From Bisgaard Taxon 45 (GTDB taxonomy: Bacteria; Pseudomonadota; Gammaproteobacteria; Enterobacterales; Pasteurellaceae): a stretch of DNA of 53,897 nt. The stretch's first letter is position 1. Every line of letters begins with the position of its first letter. Made by a program: the position numbers and the translations under genes. Location: the NCBI GenBank assembly GCA_030783905.1, contig JAQAHH010000005.1, positions 1 through 53,897 of the forward strand, written 5' to 3'. Below the pieces are notes generated by a model, which saw nothing but the letters and a program-made list of their open reading frames with translations, made no database searches and was not told where the DNA came from. Shown here piece by piece: positions 34,662 to 43,732 of this stretch.

Positions 34662-35711
34662 ATGCAGTATTTTGACACAAAAAAATCAATCCCAGTACTT
34701 TGTTCTCTTCTCATTGCTGCTTGTAGTGGCGGTGGGGGCGGTAATAACAATGTACCACACCCTCCTGTAGAAAAACGTACTGTGGTGGCACCACAAGCAA
34801 ACACAAAATCAGAACCAACAAAACCAGCAGCAACCACCTCACCAGTTGTGCCAGTTAAAGAGTCAGCACTCTTCCATTCTCCTAACACTGCACCTAAACA
34901 AAATCAAATACCAAGCCCTCAAACTACCTTTGATTCTCCCAGCCCACTTGATAACATCCCCATTGTCAAGCCAGCTACTACTTCAGTACAGAGTTTAGCA
35001 TCTCACAAAGAACGCACATCAACGCTCCCAGTGTGGACTGGTACAGTGCAAAAAAAATATTCAGAAGGATCATGGAATCATGATCCAGAAAAAGTACCGG
35101 TTTTCCTTATCATTCCTAATGAAAATCATAGATATACAGATGATAAACTTTTTCAATTGACTGCCAAAGATATTGATTTAACTAAAAACAATACATCCCA
35201 GGAAGGGAACTTTCAATTCTCTCTAGCAGATTCCAGTGTATATTCTGGTTACTATTTAGACTCACAAGATAATATACAAGTTAATAATAATTTTGTTATT
35301 GCTTTCGACAAAAATAAGGAATACACAAAAAAAGATATTACTGCAAATTTCTATAATGAGAATGGCTTCAATTACGCTGTACTAGTAGGTAAAACAGATT
35401 ATTTAAGACAAGTTGGAGATGTACGTTTATTTTATCAAAATGGCAGAGTTTCAGGAGAAATCGTAGATAAAAGGAACAATGAGGTACTCTTTAGATTTAA
35501 AGATACTCTTGAAAAAGATCCAAACATGATACAGATTGTACCCGATAGAGATAACCCTCACGGGTTGGTATCACACGGGCCTGATAATATGTTTATGAAA
35601 ATGCATTTCATTAATGGAAAGGATGGTGAGCCATACAAATATGTCGTAGGTTCAGGTAAAGCCGAACGATACTACGGTACACTATTTGCAACCAAAAAAG
35701 ACAAAGAATAA
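34662..35711 (+). CDS. Slam-locus surface lipoprotein B (TbpB-like barrel domain)
   Basis: The 349-residue protein has a lipoprotein signal peptide with LLIAAC (Cys21) and a Gly run, then a Pro/Thr-rich linker to about residue 125. A beta-rich C-terminal domain follows, with GDVRLFYQNGRVSGEIV and the terminal YKYVVGSGKAERYYGTLFATK. These match lipoprotein A in position and pattern, so the two are paralogues. It begins 24 bp after slam with AAGGA before the ATG, so it is in the same operon. Surface exposure and ligand binding are inferred from Slam linkage. P. multocida is known to have Slam-linked surface lipoproteins, studied as vaccine antigens; I cannot tell which type this is. Confidence 0.85.
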   Translation: MQYFDTKKSIPVLCSLLIAACSGGGGGNNNVPHPPVEKRTVVAPQANTKSEPTKPAATTSPVVPVKESALFHSPNTAPKQNQIPSPQTTFDSPSPLDNIPIVKPATTSVQSLASHKERTSTLPVWTGTVQKKYSEGSWNHDPEKVPVFLIIPNENHRYTDDKLFQLTAKDIDLTKNNTSQEGNFQFSLADSSVYSGYYLDSQDNIQVNNNFVIAFDKNKEYTKKDITANFYNENGFNYAVLVGKTDYLRQVGDVRLFYQNGRVSGEIVDKRNNEVLFRFKDTLEKDPNMIQIVPDRDNPHGLVSHGPDNMFMKMHFINGKDGEPYKYVVGSGKAERYYGTLFATKKDKE

Positions 35712-35729
35712 CTTTTCTCTTGATCAACT

Positions 35730-35755
35730 AAACGGCAGATCCCCTCTGCCGTTTT
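35730..35755 (+). terminator. terminator of slam-lipoprotein B operon
   Basis: ACGGCAGA and TCTGCCGT, extended by flanking A and T bases (35730-35739 and 35745-35754), form a stem with the 5-nt loop TCCCC and a T-run, just after the lipoprotein B stop. Confidence 0.9.
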
Positions 35756-35818
35756 CATTTTTCAGAGATAGGATTTATGTTAGACTAAATCCCATTTTTT
35801 CCCATTACATGACATCTT

Positions 35819-36295
35819 ATGTTAGACATTGTTTTATACGAACCCGAAATTCCACAAAATACCGGTAATATTATTCGCTTATGTGCCAATACTGGTTTCC
35901 GTTTACATTTAATTGAGCCACTGGGTTTTACTTGGGATGATAAGAAATTGCGCCGTTCTGGCTTGGATTACCATGAATTTGCCGAAATCAAACGCCACAA
36001 AACCTTTGAGGTATTTTTAGCTACCGAACAACCCAAACGTCTGTTTGCGTTAACCACGAAAGGATCACCAGCACACAGTCATGTGCAATTTGAGTTAGGG
36101 GATTATTTGATGTTTGGTCCAGAAAGCCGTGGCATTCCGATGTCAATTTTAGACAGCTTACCGATGAGCCAAAAAATTCGAATTCCGATGACGGAAAATA
36201 GCCGGAGTATGAATTTATCGAATTCGGTGGCTGTAGCGGTGTATGAAGCCTGGCGCCAATTGGGTTACGGTGGTGCGGTCAATCTGCCTCGCTAA
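35819..36295 (+). CDS. trmL: tRNA (cytidine(34)-2'-O)-methyltransferase TrmL
   Basis: The 158-residue SPOUT methyltransferase has motif 1 [19 protein letters not shown], motif 2 [11 protein letters not shown], and motif 3 [20 protein letters not shown] in overlapping parts, forming the trefoil knot that binds SAM. TrmL methylates the wobble base of leucine tRNAs. It follows the Slam operon terminator by about 65 bp and ends in a bidirectional terminator shared with the DUF535 gene. Confidence 0.94.
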   Translation: MLDIVLYEPEIPQNTGNIIRLCANTGFRLHLIEPLGFTWDDKKLRRSGLDYHEFAEIKRHKTFEVFLATEQPKRLFALTTKGSPAHSHVQFELGDYLMFGPESRGIPMSILDSLPMSQKIRIPMTENSRSMNLSNSVAVAVYEAWRQLGYGGAVNLPR

Positions 36296-36326
36296 AAACC
36301 ACGCAAAAACCACCGCACTTTTTAAC

Positions 36327-36360
36327 AAAAAGGCCGCTTATTTGATTAAGCGACCTTTTT
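36327..36360. terminator. bidirectional terminator between trmL and the DUF535 gene
   Basis: AAAAAGGCCGCTTA (36327-36340) and TAAGCGACCTTTTT (36347-36360) form a 14-bp stem with one mismatch and a 6-nt loop. A- and T-runs flank it on both sides, between two convergent genes. An uptake sequence (36312-36320) is next to it. Confidence 0.85.
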
Positions 36361-36367
36361 CTTGGCT

Positions 36368-37237
36368 TTAATGTTGCAATTTCTGCTTCATATTGGCTTG
36401 TAACTGTTCAAGCATCGCATAGCGCTTACGATACATAGAGCGTTTGTTACTTGGAATACTGTCCATGTCTTTCATCGCAAATTGTACTGGTAATGCCCAG
36501 TAGTCTTTGAGTTCGCCCGCTGATTCGGCAAAAATCGCATCATAATCCACCACATAACGTTTACTCTGAACAATACGTGATTTATTTTGATACTTATGTG
36601 GTATACCGAATAATGTGTGATATCCCAATGCATTCGTGAGGGCTTTCATCGCTTCCACCATCAAATAGGCAGGGCGTAAACCGTGACATTTTTTCGTTAA
36701 TACTTTCACTAACTCTTTTGAACCCTCAAAATTAGGTCCCTGAATCACCGCGATCAATAACGCCTGTTCGACTTTACCAAAGGTCAATAAATAAATTAAT
36801 TGTCCTGTCGGTTTATAACGCAATTCTAATGCCCAGTACCCTTCCATCGCTTGATGGTAATTCAAACAGAGATATAGCTCAAAATCCTCTATCACCTCAC
36901 CAAAACACATCTCCTTTTCCCATAACTGCGGTAAGCCTAGTGCGGTAAATTTTTCGGGTAAAAAACGCAAATTTTCGCAAATTGCGGCAAACCGTTGTTT
37001 GGTACTAAAACGCTTATCTAAAAAGCGATGTGCCAACGGATAACTAAAACTCGGGCGACGATTTAATAATCCAGCCAACGTGGGATGTTGATTAATAAAC
37101 TGCTCAAAACGTTTAATATTACCGCGATGCAATAATGAGCGTAAATGGAAACGAAAACGTTTCAAACGATAGGATTTTTTGCCCTGATCGGGATATAAAC
37201 GTATCGGATCAGGCCATTGATAAACATTATCTGTCAT
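36368..37237 (-). CDS. DUF535 (VirK/YbjX) family protein
   Basis: The 289-residue basic, cytosolic-looking protein has the DUF535 features: FRFHLRSLLHRG, LGLPQLWEKEMCFGEVI, GYWALELRYKPTGQLIYLLTFG and the C-terminal YDAIFAESAGE. Relatives VirK and YbjX are linked to virulence and to resistance to antimicrobial peptides in enterobacteria, but the biochemical function is unknown. It is divergent from engB and convergent with trmL. Confidence 0.85.
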   Translation of the reverse strand: MTDNVYQWPDPIRLYPDQGKKSYRLKRFRFHLRSLLHRGNIKRFEQFINQHPTLAGLLNRRPSFSYPLAHRFLDKRFSTKQRFAAICENLRFLPEKFTALGLPQLWEKEMCFGEVIEDFELYLCLNYHQAMEGYWALELRYKPTGQLIYLLTFGKVEQALLIAVIQGPNFEGSKELVKVLTKKCHGLRPAYLMVEAMKALTNALGYHTLFGIPHKYQNKSRIVQSKRYVVDYDAIFAESAGELKDYWALPVQFAMKDMDSIPSNKRSMYRKRYAMLEQLQANMKQKLQH

Positions 37238-37347
37238 AAAATTCGGCTAATTAGAAATAAAGAGGGCTTATTTTCGCACAAATTCACTATTTTTTCATTT
37301 TTTTATGTCCGCTTATAAGGTATTCTAGAGCCCTGAAAGGAGCCTTT

Positions 37348-37965
37348 ATGTCTGATATAAAATTGAATTATCACAAAACCCATTTCCTCACCAGTGCACC
37401 GGATATTCGTGCCTTACCAGAAGACAATGGCATTGAAATTGCCTTTGCCGGGCGCTCAAATGCGGGAAAATCCACCGCACTTAATGCCCTAACCAACCAA
37501 AAAAGTTTGGCTCGCACCTCAAAAACCCCGGGACGCACCCAATTAATCAATTTATTTGAAGTGGAACCGCAATGTCGTTTAGTAGACTTACCCGGCTATG
37601 GCTACGCTGCCGTACCTGAACAAATGAAAATACAATGGCAAAAAGCCTTGGGTGAATACTTACAAAAGCGCCAATGTTTAGCAGGGGTGGTGATCTTAAT
37701 GGACATTCGTCATCCGTTGAAAGACCTAGACCAGCAAATGATCGAATGGGCAGTCTCCTCTGAACTCCCAGTCCTACTTTTACTGACTAAAGCAGATAAA
37801 CTCAGCCAAAGTGCAAGAAGTAAACAAGTAAAAATGGTGCGTGAAGCCATCTTACCTTTCCAAGGGGATGTGCAAGTTGAAGCCTTTTCCGCCTTAAATA
37901 AGACCGGGATTGAGTGCCTTGCTGCCAAATTAGACAGCTGGTTTGCTCCTGTTCTAAGCGAATAA
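37348..37965 (+). CDS. engB: ribosome biogenesis GTPase EngB/YsxC
   Basis: The 205-residue GTPase has G1 GRSNAGKST (about 35), G3 DLPGYG and G4 TKAD, in the TrmE-Era-EngB type order, and [21 protein letters not shown] N-terminal text typical of EngB. It helps assemble the 50S subunit and is usually essential. GGAG lies seven bases before the ATG. Downstream is a terminator hairpin, which comes just before the comM promoter. The gene carries an uptake sequence (37474-37482). Confidence 0.95.
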   Translation: MSDIKLNYHKTHFLTSAPDIRALPEDNGIEIAFAGRSNAGKSTALNALTNQKSLARTSKTPGRTQLINLFEVEPQCRLVDLPGYGYAAVPEQMKIQWQKALGEYLQKRQCLAGVVILMDIRHPLKDLDQQMIEWAVSSELPVLLLLTKADKLSQSARSKQVKMVREAILPFQGDVQVEAFSALNKTGIECLAAKLDSWFAPVLSE

Positions 37966-37974
37966 ACATACCGT

Positions 37975-37996
37975 TTTTGCGAACAAGATCGTAAAA
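37975..37996 (+). promoter_or_regulatory. CRP-S (competence regulatory element) of comM
   Basis: TTTTGCGA-N6-TCGTAAAA has the Sxy-dependent CRP-S form with one deviation in the second arm (T for C). It lies 80-100 bp upstream of the comM ATG, and a TATTAT -10 candidate (38034-38039) is about 48 bp from its centre. comM is a known member of the Haemophilus competence regulon. Confidence 0.75.
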
Positions 37997-38034
37997 AAAG
38001 TGCGTATTTCTGACCCGAGAAAACGCACTTTTTT
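37994..38034 (+). terminator. engB terminator overlapping the comM control region
   Basis: AAAAAAGTGCGT (37994-38005) and ACGCACTTTTTT (38023-38034) form a perfect 12-bp stem with a 17-nt loop and a T-tract, 28 bases after the engB stop. It overlaps the CRP-S site upstream and the comM -10 candidate downstream. Confidence 0.85.
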
Positions 38035-38075
38035 ATTATCCACCGGTTTTCTTTATTTTATCAGTGGAGTGAACG

Positions 38076-39605
38076 ATGTCACTTGCAATTGTTTATAGTC
38101 GCGCGTCGATGGGGATACAAGCCCCGTTAGTCACCATTGAGGTGCATTTTAGTCCTGGTAAACCGCAATTCAACTTAGTCGGTTTACCCGAAAAAACCGT
38201 CAAAGAAGCCCAAGATCGTGTGCGCAGCGCCTTACTCAATGCCCAATTTAAATACCCTGCGAAACGTATTACCGTTAATCTCGCTCCCGCCGATTTACCC
38301 AAAGAAGGCGGACGATTTGATTTGCCTATTGCCATTGGCATGCTCGCCGCATCCGGTCAAATTGATCCGCAAAAATTACAACAGTTTGAATTTGTGGGTG
38401 AGTTAGCATTAACTGGTGATCTACGTGCGGTACACGGTGTTATTCCCGCCATTCTTGCCGCACAAAAAGCCAAACGAAAAGTGATTCTTGCCAGTCAAAA
38501 TGCCAATGAGGCCGCGTTAGTGTCGGATCAAGATACCTATATTGCGCAACATTTACTCGAGGTGGTCAATTTCCTCAATGACCACTGCACATTGCCTTTA
38601 GCTACTCAGACCTCGTCACAGCAGGAGACGCACAGTTCAAACCGCAATCAAAAAGATCTCACTGATATTATTGGTCAACCTCATGCCAAACGTGCATTAA
38701 CTATTGCGGCTGCGGGACAACATAATCTGCTTTTTTTAGGTCCACCTGGTACGGGGAAAACCATGCTGGCGAGCCGATTAACCACCTTGTTGCCGGAAAT
38801 GAGCGATCAAGAAGCGATTGAAACCGCTTCTGTGACTAGCCTTGTCCACAATGAACTCAATTTTCATAATTGGAAACAACGCCCATTCCGTGCCCCACAT
38901 CACAGTGCATCAACACCTGCCTTAGTGGGCGGTGGTACGATACCTAAACCCGGGGAAATTTCACTGGCACACAATGGGGTGTTATTTCTTGATGAGTTGC
39001 CTGAATTTGAACGCAAAGTATTGGATGCATTACGCCAACCGCTAGAAAGTGGCGAAATTATTATTTCCCGTGCCAATGCAAAAATTCAATTTCCCGCACG
39101 TTTCCAATTAATTGCCGCAATGAACCCCAGTCCAACAGGTCATTATCAAGGCACCCACAATCGCACCTCACCGCAACATATTATGCGTTATCTCAATCGC
39201 TTATCTGGTCCGTTTTTAGATCGTTTTGATCTGTCTATTGAAGTGCCACTGTTGCCAAAAGGGGCGTTACAACAGCAAATGGATCGAGGTGAAACAAGTA
39301 CACAAGTGAGAGCGCGCGTCTTAAAAGTACGTGAAATACAACTAACGAGAGCAGGCAAAATCAATGCCTATTTAACCAGTAAGGAAATTGAACGAGATTG
39401 TAAAATCAGTGATAAGGATGCGTTATTTTTAGAGAATGCCTTAGCTAAGCTAGGTTTATCAGTGCGTGCTTATCACCGTATTTTAAAAGTGGCACGTACG
39501 ATAGCCGATCTCAATCATGATCCGCAAATCGAACAACCTCACCTTGCCGAAGCACTGGGTTATCGCGCGATGGATCGGCTGTTACAGAAATTATCCGCAC
39601 TGTAA
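38076..39605 (+). CDS. comM: ComM, branch-migration AAA+ helicase of natural transformation
   Basis: The 509-residue protein has an N-terminal Lon-protease-like (YifB) domain (about 1-175), a Mg-chelatase-type AAA+ ATPase with Walker A GPPGTGKTMLASRL (about 225) and Walker B-like VLFLDELPEF, and a C-terminal Mg_chelatase_C helical domain. ComM forms hexamers that extend heteroduplex during recombination of incoming DNA. The gene has its own CRP-S promoter and no downstream partner. GGAG lies eight bases before the ATG. Confidence 0.96.
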   Translation: MSLAIVYSRASMGIQAPLVTIEVHFSPGKPQFNLVGLPEKTVKEAQDRVRSALLNAQFKYPAKRITVNLAPADLPKEGGRFDLPIAIGMLAASGQIDPQKLQQFEFVGELALTGDLRAVHGVIPAILAAQKAKRKVILASQNANEAALVSDQDTYIAQHLLEVVNFLNDHCTLPLATQTSSQQETHSSNRNQKDLTDIIGQPHAKRALTIAAAGQHNLLFLGPPGTGKTMLASRLTTLLPEMSDQEAIETASVTSLVHNELNFHNWKQRPFRAPHHSASTPALVGGGTIPKPGEISLAHNGVLFLDELPEFERKVLDALRQPLESGEIIISRANAKIQFPARFQLIAAMNPSPTGHYQGTHNRTSPQHIMRYLNRLSGPFLDRFDLSIEVPLLPKGALQQQMDRGETSTQVRARVLKVREIQLTRAGKINAYLTSKEIERDCKISDKDALFLENALAKLGLSVRAYHRILKVARTIADLNHDPQIEQPHLAEALGYRAMDRLLQKLSAL

Positions 39606-40117
39606 TCCCTGATACAAGTAACATTTTTTAAAATGAGCCATACTTATTATTGAGAGCATGAGCATGCGAAATAATTTAGATTATCTTGTTGTACAAATAA
39701 TGCATTGAAGCAAAGCAATCATACTTAGCTAAATTAATCCATTATTAAGCTAGAATTGAGTTGACAATATAACGCTATTTTATGAGACAAATAAATTACA
39801 CTCATAATTAAATAGCACACATTATTCTCAATAAGAATAAATTATCCTTTCATGTCACACCAATTAAAATCAATCCAACTTATAGCTGACACATTTATTT
39901 AACAATCCACACGATTCTTTCCTTTTATTTATTGCTAGTTTGTCTATAAAAAAGCCAAATGCATATATTTTTTCATCAATCTTCCCATCGATAAAAAATT
40001 AATTTAATAAAATAAAAAAGATCAATAAATGAGTTTGATAATGATTATCTATTATATTAATATTCCCTAATTATCAAATATTTTTAAATGATTTGAAATT
40101 TAAAAGGAATTAAATAT
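39606..40117. promoter_or_regulatory. 512-bp AT-rich region upstream of the TonB receptor, no gene
   Basis: I see no coding sequence. The region is about three-quarters A+T. It holds a clear Fur-type site (40037-40049) and a second inverted repeat, TTATTCT-N5-AGAATAA (39822-39840), of AT composition that could be a further Fur or other regulator site. AAAGGAATT precedes the receptor ATG. Confidence 0.5.
40037..40049 (+). promoter_or_regulatory. Fur box upstream of the TonB-dependent receptor
   Basis: GATAATGATTATC is a perfect 6-1-6 inverted repeat of the Fur recognition hexamer, about 70 bp before the receptor ATG. The match to the classical GATAATGATAATC core differs in one base. It points to iron repression of the receptor gene. 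Confidence 0.75.
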
Positions 40118-42679
40118 ATGCACAAATCAAAGAAAAAATGGGGTTATATTTTACCCTTACTCTTACCTTTCTGTTCTTATGCAGAAAGCACCGAATTAGA
40201 TGTGATTTCGGTAGAAACAGAAGCGTTTAAAGAAAAAGATAAAGCGTTCTTAAAACAAGCGGCTAGCAGCACTCGAACAGAGTTTCAGACCGCAACACAA
40301 AGTTTAGATTCGGTATTACGTTCTGTACCTGGTACATTCACCCAAATTGATAAGTCGTCAGGTACCGTATCAGTCAATGTAAGAGGTGGGACAGGCTTTG
40401 GTCGTGTCAACACAATGATAGATGGTGTCAGCCAAACTTTTTATGCAAGCTCTGCGGATAGTGGCAGCCGCAATAGTAGCACCTCTCAATTTGGTAGTTT
40501 GATTGATCCTGGTTTTTTAAGCCGTGTCGAAATTGATCGAGGTTCTTTTGAAGGCAGCCATGGCGCAAATACCCTGTTAGGTTCCGCTCACTTTAAAACT
40601 ATTGGGGTGAACGATTTAGTTGCGGCAGGCCGACAACTAGGATTTATGGGCAAATATTTATGGGGAAGTAATGCAACAGCGCCTCAAGTACTCGGTGCGG
40701 TCGCTTTTAAACGCGATTTTGAAAATGAAAGATGGTTAGGTCTATTATATGGTTTTAGCGAACGCCATCTTTCACAAGATTATCGTATCGGTGGCGGCAG
40801 AAAAGTGACGGAAAGTTCCATTGATTTAACTGGGTTAGATGAAGACGATAGAGAACAAACTGATACCTCGCCATTTGATGCCGCCCATGTGCGTCAACGT
40901 CCAATTAGTCATCTTGCCAAGCTCGAATATGGTGATCGTTATCAACAAGGTACCCTTTCCTATCGTCAATACCAAACGCGTGTCGGAGGGCGGGCGATTG
41001 CAAATAATAACTACCAATTTAACTATCATTTGGCGCGACCTGATGCCTCATGGCTTGATTTCAACTTATTACTTGCTCGTAATGTGTCATCACAGAACTA
41101 TCCCGCAGGCAGCATGATTATTGGTAAAAGGCTGTTAACACCATTAACCGCAAGCAATAAGGCCGACACGGTTGATGTAAATAACACGTTTCATTTTGAT
41201 TTACCATTTAAGGCAACATTAAAAACTCGCGTGGGTTTTCATACTTTAAAAAGTCGTTATTTTAAAAATCGCGATCCCTCTGAAGAACTGAATATTAACC
41301 TTGAAGAAGGCGAACGAACTTATGACTTTGACTGTTATGGTTTAAGTTGTATTAGAAAAAGCTTTGGGAAAGCCACTTTTCAGCCCAATGGGCAACACAA
41401 TATCATCACTTTCTATGCTGACAACCATCTTAGCTGGAATATGTTTAACCTTGATTATAACGTCAATCTAAGTCGCTATACTTTGAAAGGGGAACGTTTA
41501 AAATATTTACCACGTTATCTCTCTGATATGGACCATGAAATAGCAGGATTGACTGATAAATTCATAAAAGGAAAGGGGAAGGACACCAAAATACGTCAGC
41601 GACTTTTTCAGCTTATGTCAAAACGAGATGATCTCAAACAACATAACTGCAAAGAGAAGGAAGATGGTACTGAGCGATGCCGTGAAGTGAATTTCACCTT
41701 ACCTGATAGTCAGGCAGGTAAAATGTATAATTATTCCGTGACATTATCTGCCCATCTCCACGATTTATTTACCCCTTTCATTAGTTATGCTAAAAGCCAT
41801 CGTGCCCCTAATATTCGAGAGGTCTTTTTTTCCAGTGTTGGGGACTATGGGGTCAATACCAATTTGAAACCAGAAAAAGCCAAAACCATACAATTCGGTA
41901 TTAATGGTTATCGAGATAGGCTTTTGAGCGAAAAGGATAAATTAGGCTACAAGGTGGTATATTATCATACCCATATTCACGATTTCATTTATAACTCAGA
42001 CAATCGTCAACCGTTAGTTTCGGGTAAGTTGATCTATCTTAATGACACAAATATTTTACATAAAAACTACCAACGACGCGTAACAATGACGGGGATTGAA
42101 ACTGAGCTCAGTTATGATATGGGTCATATCTATTTCAACCTCGCGTATGCGCGACAAAAAAATGACCAACCTGTTTCCTTTACTGATGGCAGCGCAAAAA
42201 CCGGTGGTGCAAGCAGTACAAACAGATTATTACAAGGTTTTGGGGCAAGTAAAATCTCGGTATTACCAGAATCTTATGGTTCGTTGGAAATCGGGACGCG
42301 CTTTTTCGAGGGCAAACTTGACATAAGTACTACCGCTAAATACTACGGAAAAAGTAAGCGAGTATTAAAACAACCATTGGCAATAAAATCAGGTGATGCA
42401 AGTGATACAGTCAAGGAACAAATTCGGGTAACAGAGGACATTCCAAAACAGCCTGTCATTGTTGATCTTCAAATTAGCTATGAGCCAATTAAAAATTTGG
42501 TGCTAAAAGCAGAAGTGCAAAATGTGTTTGATAAGCGATACATGAACCCACTTGATGCGAATAATGATTCAGCTAACCAGTCGGTGTTCAATCTCGATCT
42601 TTCTGATAAGGTTATTAATGTGTTCAATAACTTTGCACGTGGTCGTACTTATGTGTTCACACTAAGCTATAAATATTAA
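40118..42679 (+). CDS. TonB-dependent outer-membrane receptor, heme/hemoprotein receptor-like
   Basis: The 853-residue protein has a signal peptide (1-22), a TonB-box-like LDVISVETE (about 27-35) and a plug domain (VNVRGGTGFGRVNTMIDGVSQTFY near 90-112, VEIDRGSFEGSHGANTLLGS). The 22-strand barrel ends with RYMNPLDANNDS and VFTLSYKY. In the barrel, SHRAPNIREVF and NTNLKPEKAKT are the FRAP and NPNL boxes of heme and hemoprotein receptors, each with small changes. It is monocistronic, with a Fur box upstream and an uptake-sequence hairpin downstream. The ligand is likely heme or a heme protein; a partnership with the Slam lipoproteins is only a possibility. Confidence 0.88.
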   Translation: MHKSKKKWGYILPLLLPFCSYAESTELDVISVETEAFKEKDKAFLKQAASSTRTEFQTATQSLDSVLRSVPGTFTQIDKSSGTVSVNVRGGTGFGRVNTMIDGVSQTFYASSADSGSRNSSTSQFGSLIDPGFLSRVEIDRGSFEGSHGANTLLGSAHFKTIGVNDLVAAGRQLGFMGKYLWGSNATAPQVLGAVAFKRDFENERWLGLLYGFSERHLSQDYRIGGGRKVTESSIDLTGLDEDDREQTDTSPFDAAHVRQRPISHLAKLEYGDRYQQGTLSYRQYQTRVGGRAIANNNYQFNYHLARPDASWLDFNLLLARNVSSQNYPAGSMIIGKRLLTPLTASNKADTVDVNNTFHFDLPFKATLKTRVGFHTLKSRYFKNRDPSEELNINLEEGERTYDFDCYGLSCIRKSFGKATFQPNGQHNIITFYADNHLSWNMFNLDYNVNLSRYTLKGERLKYLPRYLSDMDHEIAGLTDKFIKGKGKDTKIRQRLFQLMSKRDDLKQHNCKEKEDGTERCREVNFTLPDSQAGKMYNYSVTLSAHLHDLFTPFISYAKSHRAPNIREVFFSSVGDYGVNTNLKPEKAKTIQFGINGYRDRLLSEKDKLGYKVVYYHTHIHDFIYNSDNRQPLVSGKLIYLNDTNILHKNYQRRVTMTGIETELSYDMGHIYFNLAYARQKNDQPVSFTDGSAKTGGASSTNRLLQGFGASKISVLPESYGSLEIGTRFFEGKLDISTTAKYYGKSKRVLKQPLAIKSGDASDTVKEQIRVTEDIPKQPVIVDLQISYEPIKNLVLKAEVQNVFDKRYMNPLDANNDSANQSVFNLDLSDKVINVFNNFARGRTYVFTLSYKY

Positions 42680-42724
42680 TATGGCACGCCCTGAGTGACC
42701 GATTTCAAAGGGGACAAAAAAACC

Positions 42725-42762
42725 AGTGCGGTAGTAAAACTAAAAAACCACCGCACTTTTTG
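42725..42762 (+). terminator. receptor-gene terminator built from uptake-type repeats
   Basis: AGTGCGGT (42725-42732) and ACCGCACT (42750-42757) form an 8-bp stem with T5 after it. The right arm is a full uptake sequence, the left arm lacks one A. It lies about 45 bp after the receptor stop. Confidence 0.75.
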
Positions 42763-42889
42763 TTTATTGGCAGACGATATTTGTCAGCCATGTGGTCTTT
42801 TCCATCACATTCACGGAAGTGAATCGCCCCGTTTTTATCACTCATCCCACCTCATTGAAGAATAACAAGCCATTTCCTGATAAAAACTA

Positions 42890-43732
42890 TTATTCTGGTA
42901 CCCCTCTTAACATCGGTACAGACTGATAAGGGAGTATGGAAGTCGGTGCGGGAATATCATTAAATAGCAGATTAAATGGTTTGGCTAGATCGACCTTTTC
43001 ATTACGCCATAAGCGTCCCATTCCTACTAATTGCACATTTTCTGGCAACTTTTTTAAACCCGCTTGTAATGCTGCAATGGTCTGTTGACGAGGATGCCCA
43101 ATGGCAATGGCCGTGCCGTGTTTTTGTGCATAATGCACCGCACGTTGAAATTGGCGTTCGATATCGGCATAAGTATCTTTATCATCCAAAAAGATATGGC
43201 GTTCGAGACTTTTTACCCCATAGTCTTTGGCGATGTTACCCGCCACACTGCGTCCAATCGTACGGCTATCCAGAAAAAATAAATGTTGCGCTTTTAATTC
43301 CTGCATTAATTTACGCATTAAATCCACGTCAGAGGTTGCCGCACTACCCATATGGTTATTCATACCAATGGCATGAGACACTATTTCCTTCGCGGTTTGG
43401 ACGCGTTGTTGTACTTCCTCTTGGCGCATACCAAGGCGCAATCCTCCTGCTTCAATGCGTTGTTTACCTAAAGGTTGCATAGGCATATGAATGAGAATAT
43501 CTCGCCCTTGCTTGTGGGCCTGTTCGTTGCGTTGGCGTGCATGTGGGGCAGACGGGATAATCGCCACCGAAATTTCTTTCGGTAGCGCATAAACTTGTGC
43601 ATCTTCTTTTTGGTGATAACCAATATCATCAATCACAATGGCTAACTTGGCAGGTTGTGCCACGGCTATACTGATCCCAAATAGCCCCAAAAATACCGCA
43701 CTTTTTATCCTCTTTACCCCGATTATCTTCAT
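42890..43732 (-). CDS. yibQ: divergent polysaccharide deacetylase family protein YibQ
   Basis: The 280-residue protein has a signal peptide (IKSAVFLGLFGISIAVAQ) and a NodB-like fold: KLAIVIDDIGYHQ, ILIHMPMQPLG, GMNNHMGSAAT and FFLDSRTI. This is the divergent polysaccharide deacetylase family. The ATG at 43732 overlaps the envC stop codon as ATGA, which decides the start over a TTG upstream. Its periplasmic role in the envelope is not known; the envC-yibQ pairing is conserved in gamma-proteobacteria. Confidence 0.93.
   Translation of the reverse strand: MKIIGVKRIKSAVFLGLFGISIAVAQPAKLAIVIDDIGYHQKEDAQVYALPKEISVAIIPSAPHARQRNEQAHKQGRDILIHMPMQPLGKQRIEAGGLRLGMRQEEVQQRVQTAKEIVSHAIGMNNHMGSAATSDVDLMRKLMQELKAQHLFFLDSRTIGRSVAGNIAKDYGVKSLERHIFLDDKDTYADIERQFQRAVHYAQKHGTAIAIGHPRQQTIAALQAGLKKLPENVQLVGMGRLWRNEKVDLAKPFNLLFNDIPAPTSILPYQSVPMLRGVPE

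Noticed and set aside
30999-35711. TbpA/TbpB transferrin receptor locus
   Set aside because: The lipoproteins are about half the length of TbpB and no receptor gene is adjacent; the nearest TonB receptor is a heme type several genes away.
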